DNA from: Polydactylus sextarius
Taxonomy: Eukaryota; Chordata; Actinopteri; Polynemidae
Assembly: GCA_016801845.1 (NCBI GenBank)
Contig: CM028928.1
Coordinates: 14,017,827-14,081,826, forward strand
Length of the DNA stretch: 64,000 nucleotides
Reading direction: 5' to 3'
Made by a program: the position numbers and the translations under genes. Below the pieces are notes generated by a model. It had not been told where the DNA came from. It ran no database searches and saw only the letters and a list, made by a program, of their open reading frames with translations. Of the stretch, positions 1 through 13,546 are shown piece by piece (the first letter of the stretch is position 1; each line of letters starts with the position of its first letter).

Positions 1-1559
1 CTGTCAGTCTGTGGGTGGGCCCATTACCCTTCAACGCTAGCACTTTTGTTGCCCAAGACAGTGCCTCCATTCAGATCTTCTAAACACACCTCAGCCCTCA
101 GTGTGTCTCTGCACAAGCCTCACCTTATTAGAGGAACATAAGAGATAATGAATAAATAAACAAAGTGGAGTGGATTCTGGGACGTGAGGAGCATGGTGAC
201 AGCTCAGGGTGTTCATTAAGACAAGGTGCCGGGTATCGTGCTGCGTTCGACACCGGGTGGCAACCGGGACATCAGTGGTGCCGCCAACGACCCCTCCTCC
301 ACATCCCCCAAAATTGCAGTCTCCTGTCTTACATGTTATGCAGACACACACATCCACAGCTCACCTCCAAGGCAGGCAGAGTTCTTGTCAAAGAAAAGTG
401 AGGCAGCATATGGATCCAGGTTCAAAGATAACTAGGCCTGAACTGTCAAGGTTGCCAAAGCACTTTCCACGAGGTCAGCTGTACCTTGACATCAAAAAAT
501 TGGTCTAAATGAGTGCAGGTCTGTTTCTTCAGACAGAGTCCAAGACAAGTTAATGTTTTAAATGAGACATGATAGTTTTGTTAAACATTCACAGATAGTG
601 AGACTGAAGTGCAGCTAGGAAAACCTGAAACCTTACACTGAATTTCCTACCATGTACAAGGCCATAGTGTTTTTTTTAGCTGAATTGTGTATATGCTCTT
701 TAAGCATCCATATGATGGGTGATTGTTAGTACTTGGAATTAGGCAGGTGCTCATGATCTGCAGGTTTGTAAATCAGAGTAAACAGTGAAGTAACCTATTA
801 ACCTAATTGACCAATTCAGTAAATGGTCAATAAATAATATGTTACTGCCAATTAGACCGCATCATGTAGGGTGTTTGTGGCAGAAGCCATCTGTTCAATC
901 CAAAGGTGTTTGACCTTGGTTTTTAAAGGTTGCACTTTGAAAACCTCAATGGGTTATTATGGGCTAGTCTAACGATGTGCACTGCTTTGTTTCATATTTA
1001 ATTTGCTCCACTAACCCCAGTTGCTTAATAATTCCTAAGAACTTAATCAGTGATGTGCAAATGCATGCTGTTCCTGTTTTTTTACTAATTGTCTTAATCA
1101 GCACCGTGGCTGACATTGTGATGAAACAATTTGGACATGCTAATGGTCATAGAAGACAGCTCAGACTCATTGATTTTTGGAAACTGATCCAGGTTAATGG
1201 TGAAATGGCTGCTCCAGATCCATGAAGTTGTGACAGCTCTGTCAGGTGTGTTACCTCTAAAAATGTAATTTCTTTGGTGTAAAAAGTTAATTTAATATCA
1301 TGTTTCACTTTTCAGATGTGACTATTTGCTGTTATGATTGTAACAGAATGTGTAAAAATCGTTGTTGTTGAGTCTTAGCAGAGGTGTTTAATCTCACCCA
1401 TTACAAAATGTCGCAAGTTCTTTGTACTTCAAAGCCTTCTGTGTTATAGTTTTTGCATTAGAGACACAGTCGAGGTTAGCATTACCAGCTTTGAAGTTAC
1501 AAATCCAGCAGAATCATCTGTTCCAGCATTAAACTTAAATATTTTCCTGATCAGGAGTT
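1..1559. other. Non-genic stretch, nothing recognised
   Basis: No protein family, RNA gene or known repeat is recognisable here. Bases 150-470 are less AT-rich than the rest and hold overlapping short open frames (up to 99 codons), but these disagree with one another and resemble nothing known. The remainder is AT-rich unique-looking DNA. Confidence 0.6.
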
Positions 1560-1822
1560 GTTTCCAGCTGTTGAAAGCAACATCAATGTTAATTCTTGTT
1601 GTGCCGTCACGTCTTTGCTCCTACTGGAGATAGCATGCTAACTAGTTAGCCATTAGCAATTCAGTGTAGGGTCCAGTCTGCTTTGGAGTGGAGCTTATCA
1701 TAGGTTGTATTATGACCTTTTGTTTTGTGACTAATAATACCTGAAGCTCTTGGCAAGTAACCATCATCACCATGTGGTAAGAAACCACAATTGGAGGCAG
1801 AGAAGGCATATGGCCTTTAAGG
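1560..1822 (+). mobile_element. Decayed short interspersed element, family copy 1 of 3
   Basis: This segment aligns by eye with 52897-53250 and in part with 43972-44170. Shared landmarks are an AAGCAA-type block, a TTGTT...TTTGCTCCTACTGRAG block, the GCATGCTAACTAG-type block at about 1633, and a distal block with GTAACCATCATCACC followed by AAGAAACCACA at about 1757-1795. The last block is matched in the 53.2 kb copy but not seen in the 44.0 kb one. It has no open reading frame, so it is probably a non-autonomous DNA element. The ends are approximate, and I do not assign a superfamily. Confidence 0.5.
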
Positions 1823-4220
1823 TATACCTATACAGTAAAACCCAATAGACTTTACAACAACAGCTATTGCAATATTTTTATCATCTCCTTTTCAAGATTA
1901 ATAGAGAGCGTCAAATTTTGTTTTGACTACCAACTACAGCCATTCTTTACCTACAGAATATTTCAATTCCTTACCATGACTGTACTGTTTCAGAACACTG
2001 TTATAATGAGTCTCATTTTCACATTTCTTAACACTAGCTCAGTCTGCAAAGTAGACGTTTGCAACACCAGAGACTGCAGTTTTAATCCCGAGTGAGTCAT
2101 TTTAACACCATACTGATTGCAGTTTATCATGAATTATGTGCTTGTTTACAGGCAGTTTTAGATTAACTCCAGTCAACAGTCACAACTGCTTTCAGTGTTG
2201 ATTTGCTGAACTCACCAAACAATTATAGAACTCCTGCCAATCAAGCAAATTTGCAGCATTTGAGGGAGATTAGAGGAGCTGTTGTTGTCAGCCAATTTAG
2301 TTCTCTGCCTATGAGTACATATAGTAGTTTATAAATGTACTGAATAACTATCTTCACAATGTAATTGCATTTGTGTGCGAAACAACAAAAAGCATTTGTC
2401 CTCCTCTGAGCTATTATATGTGGATGACAAAATAGATGTAACAACAAATGTGGTTTAAAAATTGTTGCCAAAAAAAGCAACCAATATGTAAGTTGCCACT
2501 TTTAATATAGGGAACATTTGTTGTAATAGCCACGTAACACCAGCAATGAGATCTACGTTGTATACAAACTCACAACACACTCAGGATTAGCGCTCCTGGT
2601 ATGAATCACAAAGTAATCTGATGGTGCTGCACCTCACTTCAGTCAATATAAATATAAGAAAATGTGCAATGAGCTATCACAAAACGAGTAACTGGCTACG
2701 CAGGGTGAAGGAAATGAAGGGGAACAGGTGAACACAGGGAGGTCACATTGAGTGAAAAAATAAATAAACTGAGAAAAACTCGCAATCACTGGCAAGAACA
2801 AACAGATGGAGCCATAAACTCAGCAGATTAATTAAAAACAGCCGTGCCTTCTTGTATAAATTCAGCAGAGGCACAGGGTACGAATCACGACTTCTCTCAA
2901 ACATACTATGAAAATAAAAGTTATACTTCATGTAAAAAATAACAATAATAATAGAAAAGATATATAAATATATGTTCTGGAAAATGTAATGTTACTTTTG
3001 CTGTTTTTGAAATGACAAGTTGAACCTGCCCGTGATCCCTTCTTTGTCCAAGCACTCAACCAATATATACGCACTCTACACAAACCACACACTACTCCCG
3101 ATTATACTTAATATCTTGAGTGGAGATACATTATTTTTATTGTAACTTAGCGTAATCAAAGAAAGAAGCAACAAAAATGTTTTTTTGCCCTTGGTAATAG
3201 TCATTTCTATCACAAAAGCTCTTAGGGTTGAAAATGCACAGACCTCACAGTAATATATTTGAATTACTCATGATTGGTTGCAAGACTAATGAAGAGAGAC
3301 AACACCTTGCCAGTTAAAATCATGCAACCCCAAAGGAGATTTCCATTCACATTGCACAGGGGTCACCTGTCCAGTCCTTTGAAAACTGCATTTGATCAAA
3401 AGAGAAAAACACACATTAAAGATAGTAATGTACGGGCTGCAGGGTATACAGGAGTAATGTGTGATTTGATGTGGACAGACAAGACATCATATACTGACCA
3501 TGTTCTATCAAAACATTTTTGGTGCTGTAAATGTAGAAGATTATTATGTTCATTTTTTGAAACACAGCAATTGTAGTGCTTTGAAATTAGGACTGGTAGA
3601 TGTACACGTGAGTGAGGGTCAATGCTGGACTTGTTCTGCTTATATAAATTTCATGCATCAACACGGATGAAAGACAACGCATGTTTTGCTAAGTGGTCTA
3701 ACGAGGAGCTCTGCACATTCTGCTGTCGAATCACTTCATGTCAGTTCCTGTCAGTACATGTTATATTATCATAGCACCTAAAACAAAACTGTCTTCCCGC
3801 AAAAACAGAGCCCATAGGTCATTTCTGTCAGCAGAGAGTCATGATGCATAGTTATGAGCTATTGATAGGTGACCTCTAGCGGCCATAGTAATTATGCTGG
3901 GAGCAAAAGAGGAATCCATGTAATGTATAGACATAGACTTGTCATCATTTCTTTTAACCATAATTATTCCATCTTATAACTTATAACTATATGCTCATTG
4001 TTGATGCCATGAATGTGAAGGTTCATTATGCCACTGTCACCACGTCATCAGAGCTTTGTCATGACACTTCCATTTCCAAGTATCTTTATGGGTTGTATTA
4101 GGGGCCAAGGTCAAACAACTAATATAATAGTTCAGGATGTGTTGTCCAAAATGCAGACTGTTCTCTGATGGATACAGTGAGAAACATCTACATCTACTCT
4201 CTACTGAAACACTTGTCAAT
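1823..4220. other. Non-genic AT-rich stretch
   Basis: I see no gene. Open frames reach at most 100 codons (3274-3576) and resemble no known family. The sequence is AT-rich with scattered A and T runs. Confidence 0.6.

Positions 4221-4255
<35 letters not shown>
4221..4255. repeat. (GA)n microsatellite
   Basis: This is an almost perfect AG dinucleotide run of about 35 nt with one C interruption. Confidence 0.95.
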
Positions 4256-4599
4256 CAATTAGAATGAGTCATGATATTTGTGGGTAGATATTTCATTGCA
4301 GAATTGGGGGTGACGATAAGTGCAAACTCTTACCACTACTATATATACTGCATATAAGGTAATTACTTTTAGAGCTGTGCCAGCCTGATGTTCACTGTTC
4401 TAAATAAACTTAGACTCTATGAGACTCTATGATTGTCTGACTGCCCCTGAAAGGAAATTATTGAGGTCTACTTACTTACTATTGGTGCACTGAAAAATGA
4501 TCTGATGTCCCTTTTTCTCTTGTCTGCCATTTTAAGTGACTTGTTTGGTCAAAACAGACAAGACAGACTTTCTCTCTTTCTTTCTCAGAGATATTACAT

Positions 4600-4750
4600 A
4601 ATACATCCCCAGACCTCTTACCCTAACTTTAACTATTCCAATTCCATTTGATGTCTTAACGCTACCCCTAAATCCATGTCTTACCCTCAAACACCCATTT
4701 ACACTTGTGAGGTCCAACATTTTGTTCCCCATGAAGCTGTCCCATGATCC
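4600..4750 (+). repeat. Teleost interspersed repeat with CCTAA-type tract
   Basis: The order of CTTACCCTAAC, TAACGCTACCCCTAAATCC, TTACCCTCAAACACCC, ACACTTGTGAGGTCC and TTGTTCCCCA matches a repeat I recognise from many teleost genomes. In that repeat an array of CCTAAC-like words precedes a block saying that 'GTGGGGACC' is paired with 'GTCCCCA'. This copy is diverged and its borders are uncertain. The CCTAA words are not telomeric DNA, because they are imperfect and interrupted. Confidence 0.45.
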
Positions 4751-7700
4751 CATGATTATAGTAAAACAAAAAACAAGCCCACACATATACAGCATATAGA
4801 TTATTTACAGTAGTAGCTGAAGTTGCGCTGAAGCACCCATTAAATGAGCTAAAATTAATTACGCCTAATTATGATTTGTTTTGCTGTCAATATGTTAAAG
4901 TCCAGAATGGAATGAACGTGACAGAAACACACTTCTTTTAAATGTTGTTGCTGTAAATGCAATTGTTTCTTCTCTTGTAAATAAATCCTTCATTCATTGC
5001 TATAATTACAAACAAAATGACATCCTGCAGCCATTTAGAGAAAAAGTACGGAAGATCTGAATTATGTGAAATAGTTTTAATGACTGAAATATAGAAATTG
5101 TGCGATATATATATAAAAGATTAAGTATTTTGATGTTGGAACCAAGAGTCATTTGAAAAGTCATGATTATTATTTTCTTGTTGATAGACATCTGGCTGCC
5201 AAAGACATACATGCAGCAACAGGGCAGCTGCCTCTATGCACAAGATTCACAAAGTAATATAGCAGACAAGTGTGCAGTGTGGTTACAACTGTACATGCGT
5301 GAGTGGTAGAGGTAGAGAGAAACGCATCCTTTGCTTTAATCTAACCTTTGCAATGTAGCCACTTACTGAGCTCAGCCACCATTGACACACCTCCAGAAAC
5401 ACTCATATCAAGAGCTAATGTGTGTGGGGTTCAAGGATGGTAAGCAGTGAATGAAATCACTGTGAAGCATATGAAAGATACAATCACACATTATTTAGCG
5501 CCTATAATTAACACAGGTACATTAAATGCATATTATTAAATTATTTAAAATGATGTATTTATATCTATCATGAATATTGTATATATTTTAATATTTGACT
5601 TGACCAACTTTTTTCAAGAAGGTGTGGGGGAGTCCACCCAATCCTCCCTGTCCCCAACAGCAATTTCTGCCTTTGTACAGTGACAGACTGGAAAGGTTGA
5701 AGTGGCCCTTGTCAAAGTGCACTTTCCTTTTCTAACCTTATTATGCTGCCTTCTATCACTGTTGAGCACACCTATACATACATGTCACCAGTAATTACTG
5801 AGAGAAAAAAAAGAAAACAATAGCAAGGAGGAAAGCTTAGACAGTCTGTGTGGTTTGGGAAATTGTACAAAAGCAGAACCCTGAGTCCCCATGTTACTGC
5901 AAGGTTGTACTATATTTCATATCAAACTCAAACAAGTATCCATAGGAGATCAAGGCCAAAGATGATCTTAATCAGAGATATTAACTGAAAGAGAGAATAT
6001 AATTTTGTATAACCCACCAATATTCTCTAGTTTTCTAAAAGTTGACCTTCAGTATTTTAACAAGGCAACTGAACACTGAGAGAGCTCCGGCCTTAAAAAC
6101 TTAAAAAAAAAGACGTTTGGAAGTCGAGTATTCATACCAAATATTCCAGTCACTCAAAACACACACTTAATTGCATCTCTGACACATATGGCATCTCAAA
6201 TACGATTGATTGCTGCTCAGAATTGCAGAAAGAACCTTGATTTCAACATAACAGACTTCTCCAGAGTGCAGAGAAATTCCTGACGGGAGTTCTCTCTGAG
6301 AATTGTGATCGACCAAAACATCTGCCAACTGTTTTCTTGCAACTCTATGAAACTGAGTGAAGACACGCTGAATCAGTCATCCACCCAACTAATATCTAAC
6401 ACACACACAAAAATCTAACACACACACACACACATCACCTATCACTGCTGTGTTTGTAACAGCTGAGAGAAGTTAATTGGAAATTCTTTAGTGGCAAGTT
6501 ACAGCGATAGCCTTTTCAGCTTTTTAAAGCCATATTTTGAGCTCAGCAACCATTGGTCTGGTATAGTTTGAAGCAACAGATCGATATACAGTATCTAGCT
6601 GCCTGGACAAAACTGGAATTTAACTACTGGTTGTACTTTCACTTTTACATGCTCAGTGGTGAAGTAAATATAATGAACAAATCCCCTGAGAGTCAAACAG
6701 CGTGGGTAGTTGTAACTTTTTGCTGTTGACATTTGAGCCTCATGTAGGCGCCTCTCTTTTAGATGGCTGGCTGTTGACTGCATGTCAAGGCATTTTTCCA
6801 GTCCAAAGCCTACACAGCAGTAGCTATATGTGCTTTCATGAAGTGGCTATACATGGAATCAACACTGTGTTATGCTGTCTAACAATCAACATTATAATTT
6901 GTCATACACTTGGAAATGTTCACATTTGCCAGAATTTCCCACAGGGTTTTCAATGTATGCAGAAATAATTTTGCAGCTCCAGTAAATCTGAAACATTTTA
7001 TTCTTTAACAAAGGACACAGCCATATAGCCCCATCATTAATTCTGAGGTATCTAATATATTTTCATTTATCTGATATAAATATCTTTTCCTGAAATAAAT
7101 TTGGTGGAGACACTCATGTACTGCAGAGGAAGATTACTCTGTTGTGAGTCTTTGATTTATTTATTTTTTTCTTGTGACACTATGATTTACACATTTCTTT
7201 TTTACTCATATATCTCAAAATCTGTCTGGTGGATTGCTGTGATGCCACAGTGTCCAGAAAGAGATTCTGAAAAACACTGGTGAAGCCTTAAAGGAGCTAT
7301 TGGCAAAACCAGCTGTTTATTTACCAATCTCACGGAAACATGGTGAGTTCAGCTGCAAACTTCATTCCCTCACTCACCGTGCAGTGGCTCCAACAGTGAA
7401 AGACAACACCAGTATTCGCTCATGTTCCACTTTTACTTCTGTCCTTCCTTTGATTCTACTAACATCAGCATGCTCTCCAGCTAGCCTGAACCAAAAGCAC
7501 TGTAGCATCATCCAGTCAGTCCTGAAAAAGCTGCTCAGACTGTCTATTACAACTTTTTGCCTTGTAGATGCAGTAAAAGCTGATCACACAATGTGTATGT
7601 GAAAGTATCCAGCATAGAAATGAGTGGACTCTCATAAACTTTCTGAAAAAACAACTTAAAGATTCAATTTCAATTTACCTCCACGAAGCACAATGGAATA

Positions 7701-7961
7701 ATTATTTATCCAATGAAAACTGAGGATTGTGGGCCATTTAAGTACATTTACAGCTCACTGCCGCTTCTTTGTAGCTGCTGATTGGTAGAATGAATGCTAA
7801 ATTACAAGGTTGAATCAGTTCTTCATTAAAGCTTTTGATTATGAGGTGTTGATATAATGTCACGAAGGATTAATGAGGTCCAAAAAACAAAAGTGGGCAT
7901 TTGATTGTGCCCACGTGAAGCGTTTGATTCAAATAATCAGCAAGAAAGGATCATCGTCCTG
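4751..7961. other. Non-genic stretch with short CA repeats
   Basis: I recognise no gene. CA-rich microsatellite sequence occupies about 6399-6434. The longest open frame, 7300-7602, is 100 codons and resembles nothing I know. Confidence 0.6.
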
Positions 7962-7981
7962 AAAAAAAAAAAAAAAAAAAA
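7962..7981. repeat. Poly(A) run
   Basis: This is an uninterrupted run of 20 A. It could be the tail of an old retroposed element, but I see no element body attached to it. Confidence 0.9.
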
Positions 7982-9345
7982 TCTGTAACCTCAATATTCT
8001 AGGATGTTCTTCCCCCTGAATCGCAAAGGGGATCCTTATCACCTGAAGTCACCTAAGTTCAACGCTGCGAGACAAGACCAATTAAAACATGTTGCTTTTC
8101 CCACGCTCCATGTTTTTCCCTTACCCTGCTGTGTGACTGGTGGAGTCACTAATTCAAATCAAATCTGAGACTTTCAGAGGGACAGAGTGTGATAATGACA
8201 ATATGTGGGCAGTGGGAAGCATATGAGTCTGTGTACTAACATACTGTAATTATGTGCATGCTTTTTGTTTAGGTAGAGGTTGCCTGCTGTTCTAGTCCAG
8301 ATGTCCATTATTGGCTGCCAAGGTCTTTGAATGCATTACAGTGACTCTCATCTTGATTGGAAAAAATGCAAAATCATGTTCCCTGTATCTGAGGCGTAGT
8401 CAAATCCAAATGCCAGATGTAAAGCTCACAAAACCAATTTTGTCTTTTTCTGATGTGCCTAACATCTTTATGCTCACTTTGACTGCTTAAAGATTAGATG
8501 TAATGTGATGTGATCTGATAGCGTATTAAAATTCATGCAAATGTGAAAAGTCACACCAGTCACACTGGTTTGTGTTGGTTTCAGGTACAAAAGGACCTAA
8601 GGACCAGAGTCAGACTTTGCCTTTGTAAACGAGACAGCGGATTTAGCTGTGTCACAGTCTGTGGGCAGAGGGCACTCAAACTTCATTTAGGCAAGTCTAC
8701 AGGTTATCAATCAGCTTGGAATGAGACAGTCTTCTCTGCTGAAACCCTTTCTGATTTAAACTGATGAGATGGAGAGTAATCTTTTTTTTTCTGAATTCTT
8801 GCTTTATGCAGCCCTAAGTGACAAGCAAAGGTATATGGCTGGGGTGTAACAGGGTCAAAGTCATCTACATGTGTCACAGAACTGTGACATTTAGAATCCA
8901 CTCAACTGCAACCACAAAGGAAACAGAGAACAGCATAAAAACACACAGCGGTTTGCCTCTGGGGGGTTTCTGCTTCCTGTGCCATGTCTCCTGCTCACCT
9001 TGGACACTGGGTCAGTGTCAGCTGTCAGTGTCAGGTTGAGAGCAGGAATGCTAATGGACCTTTACCACATTGCCTCTCTCTTGCTCTCCCTTCCTCTCTC
9101 TTCTCTATGCTCTTTTTCTCTCCACTGTTTGTCTGAGGGAGGCCAAGCTATTAACTCTCCTTTAGTAGTCAAGCTCTGCGTCTGACTATGGTAGCCTGCA
9201 GTCTCTGCCTCTACAAAAGATAGGCAGGCTCCCTTTGAGAACCGAAGACTAGCCTCCACTCTGTCTGTCAGAGGCACAGTAATTCCATGTGCAATCCCTC
9301 CCTCCTACCTCTCCCTCTTCCTTGTGCTTGCATAAATGCTTGCAG
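7982..9345. other. Non-genic stretch, pyrimidine-rich toward its end
   Basis: No gene is recognised. From about 9070 onward the + strand becomes rich in CT, ending in a tract that resembles a 3' splice site just before 9346. Confidence 0.5.
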
Positions 9346-9395
9346 ATACTGCCGACATCTCCACTTCTAAACCTCAGAAGAGTGCAGAACTGTCG
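9346..9395 (+). other. Possible 50-nt exon with strong splice-like ends
   Basis: The segment is preceded by a long pyrimidine-rich stretch ending in TTGCAG and followed directly by GTAAGT, the best vertebrate 5' splice sequence. One reading phase is open throughout and rich in Ser, Thr, Lys and polar residues; a second is also open. At 50 nt it would shift the frame unless flanking exons compensate. No partner exon is visible nearby and I cannot assign a gene, so it may be a chance pair of splice-like signals. If it is real, it is an internal or alternative exon of a + strand transcript. Confidence 0.25.
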
Positions 9396-10580
9396 GTAAG
9401 TTTGAATGTGAAAGAACCTGGGGTCACTGCAGAGTCTCTTTATCGTACCACAGAAGGTGTTCACAGAACAGCTCAGTCTTCAGATCTGGGATTCTGCCAG
9501 TGTAGTAGGAAAGTTGCACATGTTTCCAACAGTTTTACTTATACCAAGAATTAATAATAATTGACATATGCCTGTAGGGGAGCATAAAAGATAGATATTT
9601 ATACTTTTGGTCTTCATTCCTATCTGCTTTGATAACAAAAGCCATGACTGAGATGAGGAAAAATGCATCGGCAGCATGTTAATTCATATGCATGTTACAC
9701 ATGCAAAAAAATTGTGAAACTTCATGAGCTTCTGAAAAAGATTCAGACATATGTCATGACATATGTGAGTAATGAATGCCAACTGTGATGGAATACCTGA
9801 GTCAAACAAGTTCCAAGAGTCTGCAAATAGATCCCTGTATAATATTGAAATTAATAGAAACCACTGGCTGTCTGGTGTGATCTCCGAAACACAGCAGCAT
9901 GGTTTGCAAAATGTCTGGCTGTGATGCTATAAGTATACATGATTTGCAAGAAACAGTCTCAAGCCAGAAAAATAATAAGCCATTTTCACACCAGACATTA
10001 AAGCTTGTTATGGTAGGAAAAATATAGATGTTAAATGAAAAATCTGGTATTTTTAAATATGGGAACAATTTTCCTCTTTTTGTGTTTGAATGATTAAAAA
10101 AGACAAAAAATGGATATTGGAAGTGCTCCACTGGAGAAAGACTGGAATAACTGGCAACTGTAGTATTACTAAAATGCAATGCGACAGGACACGTGTCTGT
10201 GCCACAGTATTTTATTGAAAATTAACTTTTTGATTAGTTTGTATTATTGTGAGATTTTCAATGGTGGGGGAAGTCCTCACAGCTCTACTAATACACTGAT
10301 GTACAAAATACTCCATTACAAGTATCAAGTACCTTGTCAACAAAAATAATTTTAGCCAATAACATTACCTCCAGTCTGTCTGCAGAAAGTCTCTTTGCGC
10401 TTTAAACCATAATTTCTTTCAGGAAAAAGTGCTTTGGTGTAGGATTTCTGCTACTCTTTGAATAGCAGTGGTTAAAACAGTTATGGCAGAAGCAGACATG
10501 TGTTCTGAGAAATAAAATGAAATAAAAATTTTAACAGTGGTGCCTGACTTTGAAAAGAGTGACAAAATGGCCTTTCCTAC
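9396..10580. other. Non-genic stretch with a short repeat fragment
   Basis: No gene is recognised. Bases 10288-10335 contain ACAAAATACTCCATTACAAG, which resembles the inside of a common teleost repeat whose terminal part is seen again at 16685-16745. The minus-strand open frame at 9802-10179 (125 codons) has no recognisable domain. Confidence 0.5.
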
Positions 10581-10787
10581 TTAAAGGGGAAAAGTATATC
10601 ACTCTTTAATAATAAGATCCATCTCTATCAATCCTGTCTGTAATGTTGTCAGATATAAATTTTGTAATAAGAGAATGAGCCTGTCAGTGGCAACAACAAA
10701 CACATAACAAATGCCCGTTGGACGACACTGACAAAGACAATGGGAGGACAGGGCCAAAGTTTAAAAAATACAGGAATTCTCCTTTAA
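10581..10787. mobile_element. Possible miniature inverted-repeat element
   Basis: The segment starts TTAAAGGGGAAAAGTA and ends with the inverse of TTAAAGGAGAATTC, giving imperfect terminal inverted repeats about 207 bp apart. There is no coding capacity. Target duplications are not clear, and the TIR match is short enough that chance is possible. Confidence 0.3.
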
Positions 10788-13546
10788 TATTATTCTTAAG
10801 TACCTTGGTGAGTAATAAATCATGACACTGAACCAACATGCACAGTACTAGAAATGAGAAACTGAAGCAATTGAATTGAATTGAGTTTTATTTAAACCTA
10901 TGGTTGTCAAAATATGTCACAATATCTTCTGTGAAAAATACTTGTTGGCTTAGTTGTTTACGCGGTATCTTACGGACATAAATTGTTTTGTAAGTACTGT
11001 ACATTGGCTTCAACATAAAATTGATGGTGGATGTAACATTACAGTGACTGAAACATGAAGTTTTTCTAACGAATGGCTCTGAAAGAAAGTCAAAACCATC
11101 ACAACAAGTCACAACAACATTTGGATGAATTTCGGAACATAAATATTGAAAGTGACATTTCATGAAGATTTCAAGTACAGTCTTTCATTAAGAGCTAAAA
11201 TGAAAGGATATGTTCACAACCAATCACTTTGAGAAATCTCATTGAACTATAATCTGACAACAATAACAACAGCAAGCTCCTTTTTTTTTTTTTTTTCCAC
11301 CGGCACAATTAATCAAAAAGCAATTATATTAGCATGCTCAGGAGATGGATTAAATGATTTTGACAATTTCTGTGGCTGCTTTGGCTTGCTCAGGCCCTGT
11401 CCTGCTGTCTGCTGCGCACTAAAATCAAGGAGACGAGAACATTGGGATAATTAGTCCAGAAGATGAGCAGGGGCTGTTCATGTCTGTGGCACATATCCAG
11501 AACCAACCCCCACGTACTGTTCCAGCCACCGTGTATTAAAGCAAACGTCTGTTTAATCACAGTGCACCACAGACCCTCCATGCTTTATTAGACTATAAAT
11601 GTGCAGAATGAAGGCTCACCGCCTAATTAGGGTAGACTTCAGTTCACTCACTATTGCATACTGTTCTCCTACCTTACATTCCTCCTCCTTCTATCCACTG
11701 CTCTCACAGCAACTCTCTCCACAGTGGGAGGCAGTGCTGAATCCCTCCAGTCTTAAGAAGTCAACTCGCCTCCAACTTGGATGTTGAGGGGATTGCACCG
11801 GAGGCAAATCTCAGTGCAGCCATATCAGCCATTTTCCGACTTTGCAATGCAGGTGGCCTTGGCAAGAGTGCGGGGGGTGGGGTAGGGGTGGTGGTGGGGG
11901 TAGTCATGCAGAGAGGAGTCCTCTATCTCAGCAGATGGACTATCAGTGGTGGGAGTGTAGTATCAAGGCTCAAAGAACCAACTTGAGAGGCACGTTTTCT
12001 GAAAGAGTTTCAAAAAGGTCAGGAGGTATCAACCCACATGAGGCTTTGGAGTAAATGATGGGGAGCGAGCCTGGGGAACCGATTTACCAGGCCAAACTAA
12101 TAAGAGAGCCAACATACAGCACATGAGTGCATTGGTTAATAGCCTCAGTCGTTGCAGATAATAGGTGCAGTCTGTGGGCCAGAGAACCTGAGATCCAGTC
12201 AAGGTCCCAGTGGTGGAATTAGGGTGAAGGACGGCGTTAGAGATATGGGGCACCGCTGGAAAATTGCCATGCCCACCTCACTAGTCATTTATTTATATAA
12301 GCCTCTTGAATCACAGAATGGTTGGTAATTGTCATTAGCAATTACCACTGAGCAAGTACAGACACCTCTGTTGCTCTGGCTGGAGGTGCCAGATGTGATC
12401 TGAAGGTGAGAATGGGGTCTCTGAAACACACCCGAGGGCACAGTTCCAGATCTCTGATGCAGCATCAGTGGCTTGAAGCACATCTTCCCAAAGAAGCTCT
12501 GAGCTGACTGCAGTGCTGTACAACCTAAGCTGTGGCAGACAGATATATTCTGCAGCCACTTTTTTTATCTGGCACGAAAAAAAAAAAAAAAATCTCCTTT
12601 AGATTGGTGTTATTATTATCTAGTGGAGATAACGACTCCCTCTGTATGAGAGGGAGACCACGTCATACACGTCTAGGGAAGAGGAGAGAGAGAGAGAATT
12701 ATAGGCAATGGGAATAATAGGTCTGGCCAAGTGAATGCATCACTCTCTGTATCCAGGGTAAAATGGGGCCTTATTTGCAGACCGGGGCTGCCCATTAGCA
12801 GCAGGTTAGCAGCAGATTTTCAGGTATAGTTATGGCAGGAGCTTAGGAGGGGGTGAGCAAGAGACTACTGGACACCTCTGTGTCCATGTCCTCAGCTCAA
12901 GGGGCTGGGAGGCAGGGGACATCATGCTGTTCACTGAAAACAATGACACCCCGCCACGATGGTAATGAGACAAGACCACCACCACTGAGACAGAGGCGAT
13001 AATTACAGACACATACATAAACCCACACATACACACACCCAAGCACACAATAGTCTCCCAAAAGCTCTCGGTGCCTAGTCATTTTCAGCTGCACCTAAAA
13101 AAAATGAAACACTGATCTACCTTAGTCACCGTGTAAAGGTGAAGTAAAGGTGTTTTTTGCAGTGTTCACAGTTAATTTTTAAGACGGATGTTGAAGTCTG
13201 ATTCAGAGGACATTCTGTAGTTATTCATTCTAACTACTCAGAACACACAAATTAGATCAAGATGGTTATATTAGTTCTGAGAGAAGTGTAAAGCCTCTTA
13301 GTGTTTACACAACTTGCAGTAGGCGGTCTCATTAACAAGATATACCTTAAATCACAGAACAAACTAAAAGCCTATTTAGCTGTACTTCCTATAAGCACAT
13401 TAAATGACTACGATCATGAACCAACTCTACAACTCTTTAGAGCTTCTTAGCCTGTTTTAGTTTATTGTTTTAGTTTATTGTTTTGAGAAGCAGCAAGCGG
13501 GCAGTGTTCTCTGAAAAACCCATTGTATCTGCCAAGCACTAACAGC
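10788..13546. other. Non-genic stretch with homopolymers
   Basis: No gene is recognised. It contains a poly(T) run at about 11280-11296, a poly(A) run at about 12578-12592, a G-rich tract (separate entry) and a GA-rich patch near 12684-12698. A 13-nt unit is repeated twice plus a part at 13453-13484. Confidence 0.6.
11872..11900 (+). other. G-quadruplex-type tract
   Basis: The + strand has four runs of four or more G (6, 4, 4 and 5) separated by loops of 1, 2 and 7 nt. This fits the usual G3+N1-7 quadruplex pattern. No function is implied by sequence alone. Confidence 0.7.

Noticed and set aside
4615..4690. Telomere-like CCTAA words
   Set aside because: They are imperfect, few and embedded in a known type of interspersed repeat, so they are not interstitial telomeric DNA.
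9802..10179. 125-codon open frame on the minus strand
   Set aside because: It is Phe/Ser/Cys-rich with no motif, and no splice or promoter context supports it. AT-rich noncoding DNA gives such frames by chance.
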